Shown in pieces: positions 1 through 8,795 of a stretch of 26,132 bases of DNA; positions within the stretch are counted from its first letter, which is position 1; every line of letters starts with the position of its first letter. Position numbers and translations under genes: made by a program. The notes beneath the pieces are model-generated. The model saw only the letters and a list, made by a program, of their open reading frames with translations. It was not told where the DNA came from and searched no databases. Location of the stretch: assembly GCA_016779685.1 (NCBI GenBank), contig JADHND010000003.1:1-26132 (forward strand), in the 5' to 3' direction. The DNA is from Shewanellaceae bacterium. GTDB taxonomy: Bacteria; Pseudomonadota; Gammaproteobacteria; Enterobacterales; Shewanellaceae.

Positions 1-784
1 CTGTATCTGTGATGACAAAGTTGGTTGCCACCGCAGGCGAGGTCAGATCCCCCAACCAATCGACACGAATCCCTGGTGGTTGTGAAAAAGTAAACTCATA
101 CTGATCTTGCAAGTTCACCGGAGTATTGGTGGCCAAACTGGTTGAGCGAATAGCGGATTCCGCCACGAGGTTGCCCTTGGACTCTGCTTGATACTCAACT
201 TTAAAATCTTCAGTCGGCGTCCGCGCTTTGGTGATCAGTTCATCACCAGGAATGTTGGTGATGGTGGTGAGCTCATCGTCGATTAAGGAAACCCTTTCAC
301 CTGAATCCCCATCGTATTGCAGCAAACCATTGATATTGCTGCTCTCAAAAGGCTGAAGGTTGGTTTTAAAACCAGCGAACACAAAGTTGTTAGATTCATC
401 TTTGCTGTTGGCAAGGGACATCAAGTTATCGTATAAACGTTCAATCTCATAGGCAATACTGCCGCGACTGAACTCATCTAACGTCCCATTGTTGCCTTGC
501 AACATCAAATCACGCACCCGCAAGATCATCTCTTCCATCGACGCGATGTTGTTTTCTGCCAAGCCCATACGATAACGGGCATCGGTGATGTTGGATTGAT
601 ACTGATCTATCACCACATTGTACTGCTTTAAATTTTCAATGGTCACAGCAGCAATCGGATCATCACCAGCCGTGGTAACTTTTTTACCACTGGACAGTTT
701 TTCAATCGATTGGTTCAAATCCGTTTGCCGTTCTAATAAAGCAATTTTATGCTGTAAATACTGTAAAGGCGTTGAAATACGCAT
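1..784 (-). CDS. flgL: FlgL, hook-filament junction protein HAP3 (partial, C-terminus beyond window)
   Basis: FlgL links the hook-junction protein FlgK to the flagellin filament outside the cell. The reading frame starts at ATG 784 and stays open to the left edge (261 codons seen). The product begins MRISTPLQYLQHKIALLERQ, followed by the flagellin/HAP3 signature around residues 30-47 (LSSGKKVTTAGDDP). It continues with a helix-rich flagellin-type D0/D1 region to about residue 140 and a section containing FVFAGF, typical of FlgL. An SD sequence AGAGGA sits 6 nt before the ATG. It follows flgK1 by 20 nt, the usual flgK-flgL order, and is presumably co-transcribed. The C-terminal D0 helix and stop codon are outside the window, so total length is unknown. 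Confidence 0.95.
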   Translation of the reverse strand, partial: MRISTPLQYLQHKIALLERQTDLNQSIEKLSSGKKVTTAGDDPIAAVTIENLKQYNVVIDQYQSNITDARYRMGLAENNIASMEEMILRVRDLMLQGNNGTLDEFSRGSIAYEIERLYDNLMSLANSKDESNNFVFAGFKTNLQPFESSNINGLLQYDGDSGERVSLIDDELTTITNIPGDELITKARTPTEDFKVEYQAESKGNLVAESAIRSTSLATNTPVNLQDQYEFTFSQPPGIRVDWLGDLTSPAVATNFVITDT

Positions 785-804
785 CGCTTGTCCTCTATGT
801 CGCG

Positions 805-2940
805 CTAGCGCAATGCCAGCATCGCTTCGATAATCACCCCAGCGGTGTTCATGATCCGAGAGGTTGCCATGTAAATTTGCTGGTACTTAACCATATCCGC
901 CGCTTCTTCGTCTAAATTGACGCCCGAGGTTTCTTGAACCCGTCCCTGAGCGTAGTCCAATGAAACTTGAACGGTTTCTAAATTCAAAGCGGTGATCCCA
1001 GCACGAGTACCGATGTTGGTGGTGGTGCCTTCGTACATATCAAATAATGTTTGCTTCTTATTTTTCATCAGCTTTTGATGGGCTAACTCAGAAAAATTTT
1101 CAGCATTTAAGTTGTCGCCCTCTCCAAAGTCGACATTTAACTTGAGGTTGTCACCGTTGGTTAACGTGCCCTCAAGTGACAAAGATAACCCAAAATAATT
1201 CAATTCGGTGGGCAACAAGGTATTCACAGCGACCGATGGCACTTCAATCGAGCCCACCACAATCTCCGGATACGCTGCTGTCGGATTGGTGGGATCAAAA
1301 GGGACGCTAAAGCCTTTATCGTCTAAGACATCGACTTGTAAGACGTGTGGCAACCCGGGGGTGGTCGCTTCCTGAAACGTCAGCGACAGTTGATAACCCG
1401 GCAGCAGCCGGTTTTGCAAATCGGCGTTGTTACGATCAATCGCCTCCAAGGTCACGCTCAAAGGCTGAGTGCTGTTAACATCCGTAGCCATGCCCCGAGC
1501 GACCGCCACTTGTTCACCGTAATCCAACAACAGTTCAATATGTCGCGCTGCGCCCCGCATCGGGCGCAGGTTAAAACTATCGCCCTTTTCTAGCAAATCC
1601 AAATGCTCTAACGTAAAGTTAAACCCATCCACCATCTGTGGCGCTCCGATGAGCCCCATCACCGGCTGCTCCGTGAGTGCATCCAGTTCCAAGGTCGTCG
1701 CCGGTGACGTCATCGGATAATCAAAATAACGCACCTCCCCCGTGTTGTTGTTGATCAGACGAAATTCGCCATGCGCATTGATTTGAATGACCTGCCGAGC
1801 GCCTTGCTGGGTGAACTCAGGGACTTTGTCCACCACCAGCTTATAGTTATCACCTGTAATTTGGGTGTAGTCTTCAATGGTCACTTCACCAATAAGACCG
1901 CCGCCTTCATTGTCAATATGCGGCTGCGAGCGATAGAACATCATACTCTTATGGTTGATGCCACTAAACATGGGCTTCGCCACTTGGCCACGTAGATCAA
2001 AGCCTTGCATTTGCACATCATTAAAGGCTTGTGTCAGGCCAATGGCAACCATATCCACCGCTTCAACCGCCGGACGCAACACCTCGTCGCGATAGGTGAA
2101 CAAGGCTTGCAAACGCCCGCCAATGATAGAGGTATCGAGCTCTAGATTTTTTTCATCTTGCTTAATGTGCAACGTGGTGTTTTCATTGAACGATTGCCCT
2201 TGCCTGATTTCAAGTTCAATCGCAAAGTTATCCAACACGATGGGCTGGGTTCGCCCTGCAATGACATTGACATCGGCTTCGGTGAAGCCCAATATTTGGG
2301 TCGATACTTTTTGGCTCAGATCATTGAGCAAAGCGGTGCGCTCATCCAACATCCCAAAATTACTGCTGCCTCGTCCTGAAATTTCATTGTTCAAAAAAGA
2401 TATACGAGCAGCATCGCTGTTAACATCGGCGACTGTTTTTTCAATTTCTTCATTGACCATTCGAAAGTGTTGATACAGCTCCCGATTAAATTGCTGAAAA
2501 TTTTCAGTGACGGTCGTGGCGTTAATGAGAAAGTTTTCTCGCGCACTGATATCACTGGGTAAATCAATCATTTGGTTGGTCGATTCAAACATGACATTCA
2601 TGGAGTTGGTGATTTTTTTACCCACCAGCGAAAACATTTGATCCAAGCGCTCTAAATAAGCATGTGAAGTGTTCACCAACCCATGTTGTGAATGAGCTAT
2701 CCGCTGCTCACGTTCAGCAAACTGATCGTATGCCCGTTTCACATTGCGGATAAAGACCCCACCACCACCTTGAGCATCTAAATAATACGGGTGATTATCT
2801 CCGCTAACAAAGGGTGTCTGCTCGCCCATTTGCTTGTGATAACCATCGCTGTGAACGTTCGCGATGTTGTTGCCCACCACATTCAATTGATCTTGCGTTG
2901 TGGTTAAACCTGAACGTACAATTTCCAATAAATTTGACAT
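805..2940 (-). CDS. flgK: FlgK paralogue 1, hook-filament junction protein HAP1
   Basis: HAP1 is assembled at the hook tip beneath FlgL and the filament. The 711-residue product has the axial-protein N-terminus with the canonical motif GNNIANVHSDGYHKQ (about residues 23-37), a FlgK-type helical region to about residue 190, a long variable central part, and the conserved FlgK C-terminus (VNLDEEAADMVKYQQIYMAT, then IMNTAGVIIEAML). It is longer than common HAP1 proteins (about 550-630 aa), with the extra length in the middle. The ATG has an AAGGGG SD about 10 nt upstream. It lies between a second flgK (33 nt upstream) and flgL (20 nt downstream). Of the two FlgK proteins this one keeps the more standard N-terminal motif, so I infer it is the main HAP1. 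Confidence 0.93.
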   Translation of the reverse strand: MSNLLEIVRSGLTTTQDQLNVVGNNIANVHSDGYHKQMGEQTPFVSGDNHPYYLDAQGGGGVFIRNVKRAYDQFAEREQRIAHSQHGLVNTSHAYLERLDQMFSLVGKKITNSMNVMFESTNQMIDLPSDISARENFLINATTVTENFQQFNRELYQHFRMVNEEIEKTVADVNSDAARISFLNNEISGRGSSNFGMLDERTALLNDLSQKVSTQILGFTEADVNVIAGRTQPIVLDNFAIELEIRQGQSFNENTTLHIKQDEKNLELDTSIIGGRLQALFTYRDEVLRPAVEAVDMVAIGLTQAFNDVQMQGFDLRGQVAKPMFSGINHKSMMFYRSQPHIDNEGGGLIGEVTIEDYTQITGDNYKLVVDKVPEFTQQGARQVIQINAHGEFRLINNNTGEVRYFDYPMTSPATTLELDALTEQPVMGLIGAPQMVDGFNFTLEHLDLLEKGDSFNLRPMRGAARHIELLLDYGEQVAVARGMATDVNSTQPLSVTLEAIDRNNADLQNRLLPGYQLSLTFQEATTPGLPHVLQVDVLDDKGFSVPFDPTNPTAAYPEIVVGSIEVPSVAVNTLLPTELNYFGLSLSLEGTLTNGDNLKLNVDFGEGDNLNAENFSELAHQKLMKNKKQTLFDMYEGTTTNIGTRAGITALNLETVQVSLDYAQGRVQETSGVNLDEEAADMVKYQQIYMATSRIMNTAGVIIEAMLALR

Positions 2941-2973
2941 ACTACTATTCCCCTTCAGGGTCTTATCAAATCA

Positions 2974-5199
2974 TTAATTCATCGAACGAATCAATTCTTC
3001 TATGACCATTGATGCTGTTTCCAAAATTTGTGCAGAGGCTTGATAGGCCTGTCGAAACCTCACCAAATCAGCTGCTTCTTCATCTAAATTAACACCAATC
3101 TTGCTGCTGACCTTGGCATCTAAAAACTGAAAAAATTCACTGGCTGATGCCAGTGACAATTTTGAAGCCGCCGTTTCTGTGCCAATTCGGGTGACCTGAG
3201 CTTCATAAAAGTCAACAAAGGTGAATCGAACCTGATCATCGGCCACATGTTGGATAGCTGGTTGATTCAGCAGGCTTTGAAATTCCGTAATATTGAGGTT
3301 GTTTTCTCGACCAAAGTCGGTTTGGTACGTAAACGTGTCGCCAGCCTCTAAAGTGTTGCTATCGATTTCAAACCGCATCCCTAGATAAGAAAAGGCATGA
3401 GGCTCAGCAAGATTATCAATGGTGGTAGGCAAAGTGATTCCCAAATCAACGCTTGGAAAATCCCCTTCAGCACCTTCACGATACAACACAGCTGCCCCTG
3501 CTTCATCAAACACTTCAACCCGCAAATGATGGTTAACCGCAGCCGCTCCCCCAGCAGGATCGACCCCTTCATCGTAAACAAACTTAACTTGATAGCCTTC
3601 CTGAATATATTTTCGTTGCAAGAAATCGCTGCGATCTATGCCTTGCATGGCCAATTTGGGGATTTGCCGATCGACGGCGGCTGCGGTGGCCGTTTCGGTA
3701 AATTCATATTGCAACCCTGAAGCCGCTGCAATCTGGTCGCCTGCCTCCAACAACACTTCTAAGTTTGCTGCCATCCCCGCAAACGGACGCACCATAAATT
3801 GATCATCACTCGCTAGTTGGGTCAGATCATCAAAGGTGAGATGAAACCCCTGATAAGCATCTTCGAGCTGATCTCCAAAGATACTTTTGCCTTGCAAATC
3901 AGCCAGATTCACCGGAAAAGTAGCCGTTGCGGGCGGATACATTACGCGGATGGTTTCTTGGGTGTGTTGATTGGTGATGTCCAATTGCAGCGAATCAGTG
4001 ATGCTGGCTACGTTATTGGCGGTATCTAGCTGTAACGGTTGGTAAACACGTATATTGTACTCAGCCCCGACGACATCCCCTACATGAGAGATGTTGGGAT
4101 TCAAAGCCCGCTGATACACATCGGGCATCTCATTGATCAGCACCGAACTAATTTGGGCTTGGCCTTCATTGTGATCATAGCCAAAGCTCCGCTGCGCTTG
4201 CGCCTCGGGTGGATTGATCGAACTAAACCAAGGGGTGGTGATTTGTCCATCTAAATCAAAACCCTGCTCTTGAATTTGATTTATTTTTCCCGCTAACTGG
4301 GTCGCCAGTACATCGATGTGATCGCGGGCTGGTAACAACACCTTGTCCCGGTATTCAAAGAGGCTGCTGATGCTACCGCCTAAATCTCGGTTTTCAACCT
4401 GAACTTTCGAGTGACTGAACTGAATCTCTAATTGGGACTGCTCGGGTCTAGGATTCCCTTCAATCACCTTGATGGTGGCACTATAGGTTTTCGAAACCAA
4501 GGTTTTAACGCCTCCTAGCAACACAGTCACGGCACCACTGGGATCTTCATGAGTATGAATTCCACTAAATTGATTCAATTGATGCACCAGGTGATCACGT
4601 CGATCCAACAAGTCTGGATGTTGCACCGAATTTTGAATCAAATATTGGTTAATCTGAGCCACATTAGCCAACAACTGATTCAGATTCTGTACGTTTTTAT
4701 CGATTTCATCTTCCACCTTATCCGACAACAAATCAACTTGAGTGCTCATACGGACGATGTTGTCTACCACGACATGCGACTCTTGCAGCAAACTAAACCG
4801 TAAACCTTTATCTGAAGGGTATTGTTGAACATTTGACATTTTTTCACGAAAATTGTTGATCGAATCCGTTAATCGCTGACCTATGGTCGAATAGATCCCA
4901 TCCATTTCGTTTAAATACTCGGTCGATTTTTGCGAATAGTGCAAATGACTTTGACTAAGGCGGCGCTCGTGCTCCAAGAACTGGACACTTTCACGCGATA
5001 TATTGGTGGCATCGGCACCTAAGCCATAGAGATTACCTGTGTACAAATGCATGGAGCGCCGTTCCATTTCTGGTACTTGCTGCATGACCTTACGATGGTA
5101 ATTTTCTTTGTTAACATTGGTGATATTACTTTGTGCTAGCGACAACCGACTTTGTGCGGTTAACAAGCCACTTAAACTCACATTAAGAATATTCGACAT
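2974..5199 (-). CDS. flgK: FlgK paralogue 2, hook-filament junction protein HAP1-like
   Basis: A second, tandem HAP1-family protein of 741 residues. Its C-terminus shows the full FlgK signature (IGVNLDEEAADLVRFRQAYQ, then ILETASMVIEELIRSMN), and residues 1-190 show FlgK helical organisation. The N-terminal motif is altered: SNITNVNKENYHRK where axial proteins normally have NNIAN. The central part matches paralogue 1 only in scattered blocks, for example SLFEYRDKVLLPARDHID against ALFTYRDEVLRPAVEAVD and MVRPFAGMAANLEVLLEAG against NLRPMRGAARHIELLLDYG. The duplication is therefore old. SD TGGAG lies 8 nt before the ATG. A degraded sigma-54 site overlaps the end of flgJ just upstream, so it may have its own promoter. 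A separate junction layer or a specialised HAP is possible. Confidence 0.9.
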   Translation of the reverse strand: MSNILNVSLSGLLTAQSRLSLAQSNITNVNKENYHRKVMQQVPEMERRSMHLYTGNLYGLGADATNISRESVQFLEHERRLSQSHLHYSQKSTEYLNEMDGIYSTIGQRLTDSINNFREKMSNVQQYPSDKGLRFSLLQESHVVVDNIVRMSTQVDLLSDKVEDEIDKNVQNLNQLLANVAQINQYLIQNSVQHPDLLDRRDHLVHQLNQFSGIHTHEDPSGAVTVLLGGVKTLVSKTYSATIKVIEGNPRPEQSQLEIQFSHSKVQVENRDLGGSISSLFEYRDKVLLPARDHIDVLATQLAGKINQIQEQGFDLDGQITTPWFSSINPPEAQAQRSFGYDHNEGQAQISSVLINEMPDVYQRALNPNISHVGDVVGAEYNIRVYQPLQLDTANNVASITDSLQLDITNQHTQETIRVMYPPATATFPVNLADLQGKSIFGDQLEDAYQGFHLTFDDLTQLASDDQFMVRPFAGMAANLEVLLEAGDQIAAASGLQYEFTETATAAAVDRQIPKLAMQGIDRSDFLQRKYIQEGYQVKFVYDEGVDPAGGAAAVNHHLRVEVFDEAGAAVLYREGAEGDFPSVDLGITLPTTIDNLAEPHAFSYLGMRFEIDSNTLEAGDTFTYQTDFGRENNLNITEFQSLLNQPAIQHVADDQVRFTFVDFYEAQVTRIGTETAASKLSLASASEFFQFLDAKVSSKIGVNLDEEAADLVRFRQAYQASAQILETASMVIEELIRSMN

Positions 5200-5224
5200 A
5201 CAACAACTCCAAAAACAAGTTATG

Positions 5225-6163
5225 TCATGGCTTAATATTCAAGATCTGTGCCAAATGGTGCATGACAGAAGCGGCATAGTGTGGATCTTTGGACCAACCT
5301 CCTTGTTGTAACGCCTGTAAAAAATTTTTAGAGTCAGGCGCTTGCTCGAGTGCAGCTTGATACTGGGGCTTGGATTTTAACCAGGCGGCATAATCTGACA
5401 ATCCCGCTTCAGCGCTGTCGTAAGCCCGAATGAGCTTAGGTTGTCGCTGAAATTGACCGGCTTGGATCACCTGCATATTGCTTTGTAAAGTCGCCCCTGT
5501 CCAAGTACTTGTTGCTGGCAATTGAAACCAATTAAAACTCGATTGCCCAGTGGCGGTGGTTGGTAATTGTCTCCCCCAATCAGTTTCCTTGGCTGCCTGT
5601 GCCACCAGCACATGCGGATCTACGCCCAACGACGTGGCTGCTTGTTGAGCCGCTGGCAACAAATCGGCAACAAATTGCAGTTTCATCGCAGCGGCGCGAT
5701 CAGGTTGCGGAAACTTGGTGTCCACCAGTGTTGAAGTAGGTTGATCTACAGCAAGACCTGCAGGCGTTAAAGTGTTATCGGTGGTGAGAGGTTGCAAGTG
5801 TTCTGACCCACGCTGTCCCACTAACATGCTAGCTGGTATCACCCGCTCGTAATCTGGCGCAAGTTGCTCCACGATCAAATCAGCAATACCCAGTACATTT
5901 TGGTGAGCTAAATCTTGAACCATTTGTTGGTCATGCATGTCGCGATAGAACTTCGCATATTGACTGTTCATGGGTGAATCGGCTTCAAAATATTGGTTCG
6001 CATCCCGCATACTTTTCAACATCATCGACAAAAAAATGGTTTCAAATTGTTGTGCCGCCTTACGTAAAGCACCCTTTTCGTTGTTTAACGCGTCTTTACG
6101 TAGCTTATCTAAGTTAGCCAAATCATAAACTGAATTGGGTGCCGAGGGTGCTTTTATGTCCAT
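5225..6163 (-). CDS. flgJ: FlgJ, rod cap / peptidoglycan hydrolase
   Basis: FlgJ caps the growing rod in the periplasm and, in bifunctional forms, cuts peptidoglycan for rod passage. The 312-residue product has the rod-cap domain at about 30-100 (AAQQFETIFLSMMLKSMRDA, MNSQYAKFYRDMHDQQM), a variable linker, and a GH73-type glucosaminidase domain from about 164 to the end. The predicted catalytic Glu is E193 in AKETDWG, and D257-Y258 of LSDYAAWL fits the conserved acidic site. The usual N-L-F-G-I-K motif is replaced by FNWFQL (210-215), and the expected second acidic residue after WTG is not evident. Start ATG 6163 has AAGGAG 7 nt upstream. A TTG two codons earlier is too close to that SD. It follows flgI directly. 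Confidence 0.92.
   Translation of the reverse strand: MDIKAPSAPNSVYDLANLDKLRKDALNNEKGALRKAAQQFETIFLSMMLKSMRDANQYFEADSPMNSQYAKFYRDMHDQQMVQDLAHQNVLGIADLIVEQLAPDYERVIPASMLVGQRGSEHLQPLTTDNTLTPAGLAVDQPTSTLVDTKFPQPDRAAAMKLQFVADLLPAAQQAATSLGVDPHVLVAQAAKETDWGRQLPTTATGQSSFNWFQLPATSTWTGATLQSNMQVIQAGQFQRQPKLIRAYDSAEAGLSDYAAWLKSKPQYQAALEQAPDSKNFLQALQQGGWSKDPHYAASVMHHLAQILNIKP
5238..5253 (-). promoter_or_regulatory. Degraded sigma-54-like site before flgK2
   Basis: The minus strand reads TGGCACAGATCTTGAA: full -24 TGGCAC with correct spacing, but the -12 dinucleotide is GA instead of GC. It lies in the last codons of flgJ, 39 nt before the flgK2 ATG, the same distance as the confirmed-looking sites. Coding constraint may explain it. 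Confidence 0.35.
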
Positions 6164-6175
6164 GGCCAAACTCCT

Positions 6176-7288
6176 TTATAAAATCACCAAATCACCGTAT
6201 AAAGCGCCCGCCTGCTTCAGTGCTTCCAAAATAGCGAGCACATCACTCGGTGCGGCGCCAACATCGTTCACAGCCTTGACCAATTCGTTCAGCGTCGTGC
6301 CCGGATCAAACACAAACATACTTTCGACTCGCTCCTCGACTTCGTCATCTTCATCAGGATTGGCTTGGCGATTTTGTGCTTCCTCAACAGCTGTGGCATT
6401 TTTAGCATCTGCGCCTTCGTCCACTGGCTGTTTAATGGTCACTGTGAGTGAGCCATGGGTAATCGCGGCTGGCAACAACCTCACCTCGCTGCCAACGACA
6501 ATGGTTCCCGTTCTCGCGTTTACAATAATTTTTGAGGTATCAACCGCGGGATAGATTTTAATGTTTTCAAGGGTCGAAATGAAGCGAACGCGTTTGCTGG
6601 TGTCTCGTGGTGCGGTGACTTTAATCGACGTCGCATCCATAGCATGCGCCATCCCTTCACCTAAAACCGCATTGATGGCATCGGCTAAGCGTTTTGCCGT
6701 TGAAAAATCGGAATAGCGCAGATTAAAGGTCAAATGATCGCTGCTGCTAAATGGAGAAGATACGGTTTGCTCGACAATTCCGCCATTGAGAATACGACCA
6801 ACTGTTGGGATTTCTTGAATACCACGACCTCCATCCGTAGCTTGTTGACTCAAACCACTGACCAAAACCGATCCCTGAGCAATCACATACACGCGCCCAT
6901 CAACACCTTTTAAAAAAGTTTGCAGCAAGGTGCCTCCGCGCAAACTTTTAGCTTCACCAATAGAAGAAACGGTCACATCTAAGCGCTGCCCTACCTTGAT
7001 AAAGGGCGGCATTTTGGCGTGCGCAGCCACCACCGCAACATTTTTTAATTTTGGCTTTAAACCCGAAGGTAAATTGATCCCGAAGTTTTTCAGCATAGTT
7101 TTAAAGGTTTGTTGGGTATACTCACCTTTTTCACCTGTACCAGGCAATCCCACCACCAAACCATAACCGATTAGTTGGTTGTCACGCACTCCTTCGATGT
7201 CGACCAAATCCTTAATTCGCATCAGGTTGCTCTGTGCTGAAAAACACACCAACCAACCGAGTAATAACCAACTGTATCTTCTATTCAT
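6176..7288 (-). CDS. flgI: FlgI, flagellar P-ring protein
   Basis: FlgI forms the P ring around the rod in the peptidoglycan layer. The 370-residue protein starts with a Sec signal (MNRRYSWLLLGWLVCFSAQS) followed by the highly conserved MRIKDLVDIEGVRDNQLIGY and GLVVGLPGTGEK. It ends with the P-ring C-terminal motif TLNELVKAVNDVGAAPSDV and LEALKQAGALYGDLVIL. Residues around 290-325 form an acidic patch (DEDDEVEERVE) before the final domain. ATG 7288 has AGGAGA 5-6 nt upstream and follows the flgH stop by 8 nt, so I prefer it to an upstream in-frame start that would overlap flgH. Its length is normal for the family. Confidence 0.96.
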   Translation of the reverse strand: MNRRYSWLLLGWLVCFSAQSNLMRIKDLVDIEGVRDNQLIGYGLVVGLPGTGEKGEYTQQTFKTMLKNFGINLPSGLKPKLKNVAVVAAHAKMPPFIKVGQRLDVTVSSIGEAKSLRGGTLLQTFLKGVDGRVYVIAQGSVLVSGLSQQATDGGRGIQEIPTVGRILNGGIVEQTVSSPFSSSDHLTFNLRYSDFSTAKRLADAINAVLGEGMAHAMDATSIKVTAPRDTSKRVRFISTLENIKIYPAVDTSKIIVNARTGTIVVGSEVRLLPAAITHGSLTVTIKQPVDEGADAKNATAVEEAQNRQANPDEDDEVEERVESMFVFDPGTTLNELVKAVNDVGAAPSDVLAILEALKQAGALYGDLVIL

Positions 7289-7296
7289 GCTGTCTC

Positions 7297-7962
7297 CTAA
7301 AAAGGCCACCATTCACTCATGAAAAACGAGCTGAGCCAACCCATTTTTTGGACGTCGGCAAAGGTACCGGTACCCGAATATTCAATACGAGCATTGGCGA
7401 CGCGCAATGATGTAATCGTATTATCGGTTTCGATGTCTTGCGGCCGAATCAAACCCGTGATGCGAATAAACTCTTCCCCTTGGTTGATCGTAATCCATTT
7501 CTCGCCTCGTACCACCAAATTACCATTGTTTAATACCTTCGTGATGTTAACCGAAATATCGCCCGACAAACTGTTGCTTTGATCAGCATCGGCACCGCGG
7601 GAACCTTTGAATGCATCGTTATAAGTCACTGCTAACGATGGGTATTCAGCATTGTACAAGAGTGGAGCTGCGGTTTTCCCTTCACTGTTTTTTGACATTT
7701 CATTGTTAGCGGTTTTGGTGGCTGACGTTCTTTCAATTAACTTAATGGTAATGATATCACCAACCCGATGCGCTCGAATATCTGAGTACAGCTCACTGGA
7801 CTGCTGCGGCCGAAAGATAGAACCTGTGGGTCTTAGGTTGGCATGCTGACCATCCGGATAAATCGGAGCATAGAAAGGATCATCTGCAATGGGCTTAAGC
7901 TTCTTACTCATACACCCCATCAAACTTAGCCACACCACCCCTAAAATCCATATGTATTTCAT
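7297..7962 (-). CDS. flgH: FlgH, flagellar L-ring lipoprotein
   Basis: FlgH forms the L ring in the outer membrane. The 221-residue product has a lipoprotein signal peptide with lipobox LSLMGC (Cys 17), then the conserved elements GSIFRP, DIRAHRVGDIITIKL, SGDISVNITKVLNNGNLVVRGEKWI, and INQGEEFIRITGLIRPQDI, ending in FADVQKMGWLSSFF. The length is normal. The SD AGGTGG precedes the ATG. It sits between flgG (15 nt upstream) and flgI (8 nt downstream) in the flgFGHIJ block, so it should be expressed with the P-ring protein from the flgF promoter. Confidence 0.96.
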   Translation of the reverse strand: MKYIWILGVVWLSLMGCMSKKLKPIADDPFYAPIYPDGQHANLRPTGSIFRPQQSSELYSDIRAHRVGDIITIKLIERTSATKTANNEMSKNSEGKTAAPLLYNAEYPSLAVTYNDAFKGSRGADADQSNSLSGDISVNITKVLNNGNLVVRGEKWITINQGEEFIRITGLIRPQDIETDNTITSLRVANARIEYSGTGTFADVQKMGWLSSFFMSEWWPF

Positions 7963-7977
7963 GCGCCACCTATTGCC

Positions 7978-8766
7978 TTAAATCGTTTGATTCACAAATG
8001 ACAGCATCTGGTCAACTGCCGCAATGACTTTAGCATTCATTTCGTATACCCGCTGGCTTTGAATCAAATTCACCAATTCTTCAGCCACATTCACATTCGA
8101 CGTTTCCAACGAACCTTGGCGAATAGAGCCAAAACCATCCAGTGCAGCTGTCCCTTCGATGGGATTACCACTGGCGGAAGTCTCCACATACATGTTGCCC
8201 CCAATCGGCTGTAAGCCGGAAGGGTTGATAAAATCGGCGATTTCAAACAAACCAATTTCTTGCTCTGCCGCCTGCCCTGCAATTTTAACCGAGATGGCTC
8301 CCTGCGGCGATATGGTCACTGAAGTCGCATCTTCTGGAACGGTGATACCAGGCAACACCAAAAAGCCATTACCAGGCATCACCAGTTGCCCTGTGCTGTC
8401 TTTGGTAAACTGTCCTGAACGCGTATAAGCCGTGTCACCATTGGGCAATTGTACCTTAAAAAAACCATGCCCATCGATCATCACGTCAAACACTTCTTTG
8501 GTGGTGATCATTTTTCCTTGTGAAAACGATTTTTGGGTGGCCGTGACCTTACTACCCGCTCCCAGCATCAAGCCATTAGGCAAAGATGTGTTTTGCGAGC
8601 TGACGCCACCGGGTTGATTGATGGTTTGATACATCAAATCTTCAAACACGGCACGACCCTTTTTGTAACCAACTGTGCTGGCATTCGCAATGTTATTTGA
8701 GATCACCGCCACTTCAGTTTGCTGAGATTCTAATCCTGTTTTTCCAATCCATAATCCGGGATGCAT
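7978..8766 (-). CDS. flgG: FlgG, distal rod protein
   Basis: FlgG builds the distal rod that spans the P and L rings. The 262-residue product begins MHPGLWIGKTGLESQQTEVA with the axial motif SNNIANASTVGYKKGRA. Conserved FlgG blocks follow (FEDLMYQTINQPGG, LPNGLMLGAGSKV, QGKMITT, VMIDGHGFFKVQLPNGD, AYTRSGQF). It ends with GSLETSNVNVAEELVNLIQ and RVYEMNAKVIAAVDQML. The size is typical for FlgG. An AGAGGT SD precedes the ATG. It lies 29 nt downstream of flgF and is probably part of the flgFGHIJKKL transcript. Confidence 0.97.
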   Translation of the reverse strand: MHPGLWIGKTGLESQQTEVAVISNNIANASTVGYKKGRAVFEDLMYQTINQPGGVSSQNTSLPNGLMLGAGSKVTATQKSFSQGKMITTKEVFDVMIDGHGFFKVQLPNGDTAYTRSGQFTKDSTGQLVMPGNGFLVLPGITVPEDATSVTISPQGAISVKIAGQAAEQEIGLFEIADFINPSGLQPIGGNMYVETSASGNPIEGTAALDGFGSIRQGSLETSNVNVAEELVNLIQSQRVYEMNAKVIAAVDQMLSFVNQTI

Positions 8767-8795
8767 AATGTACCTCTTTCGTCAATCAACGCTCA

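Noticed and set aside
803..818. Sigma-54-like sequence (TGGCATTGCGCTAGCG) before flgL
   Set aside because: The spacing of GG and GC is right, but the -12 element is poor, it encodes the last FlgK1 codons, and the start site would fall inside the flgL Shine-Dalgarno with almost no leader.
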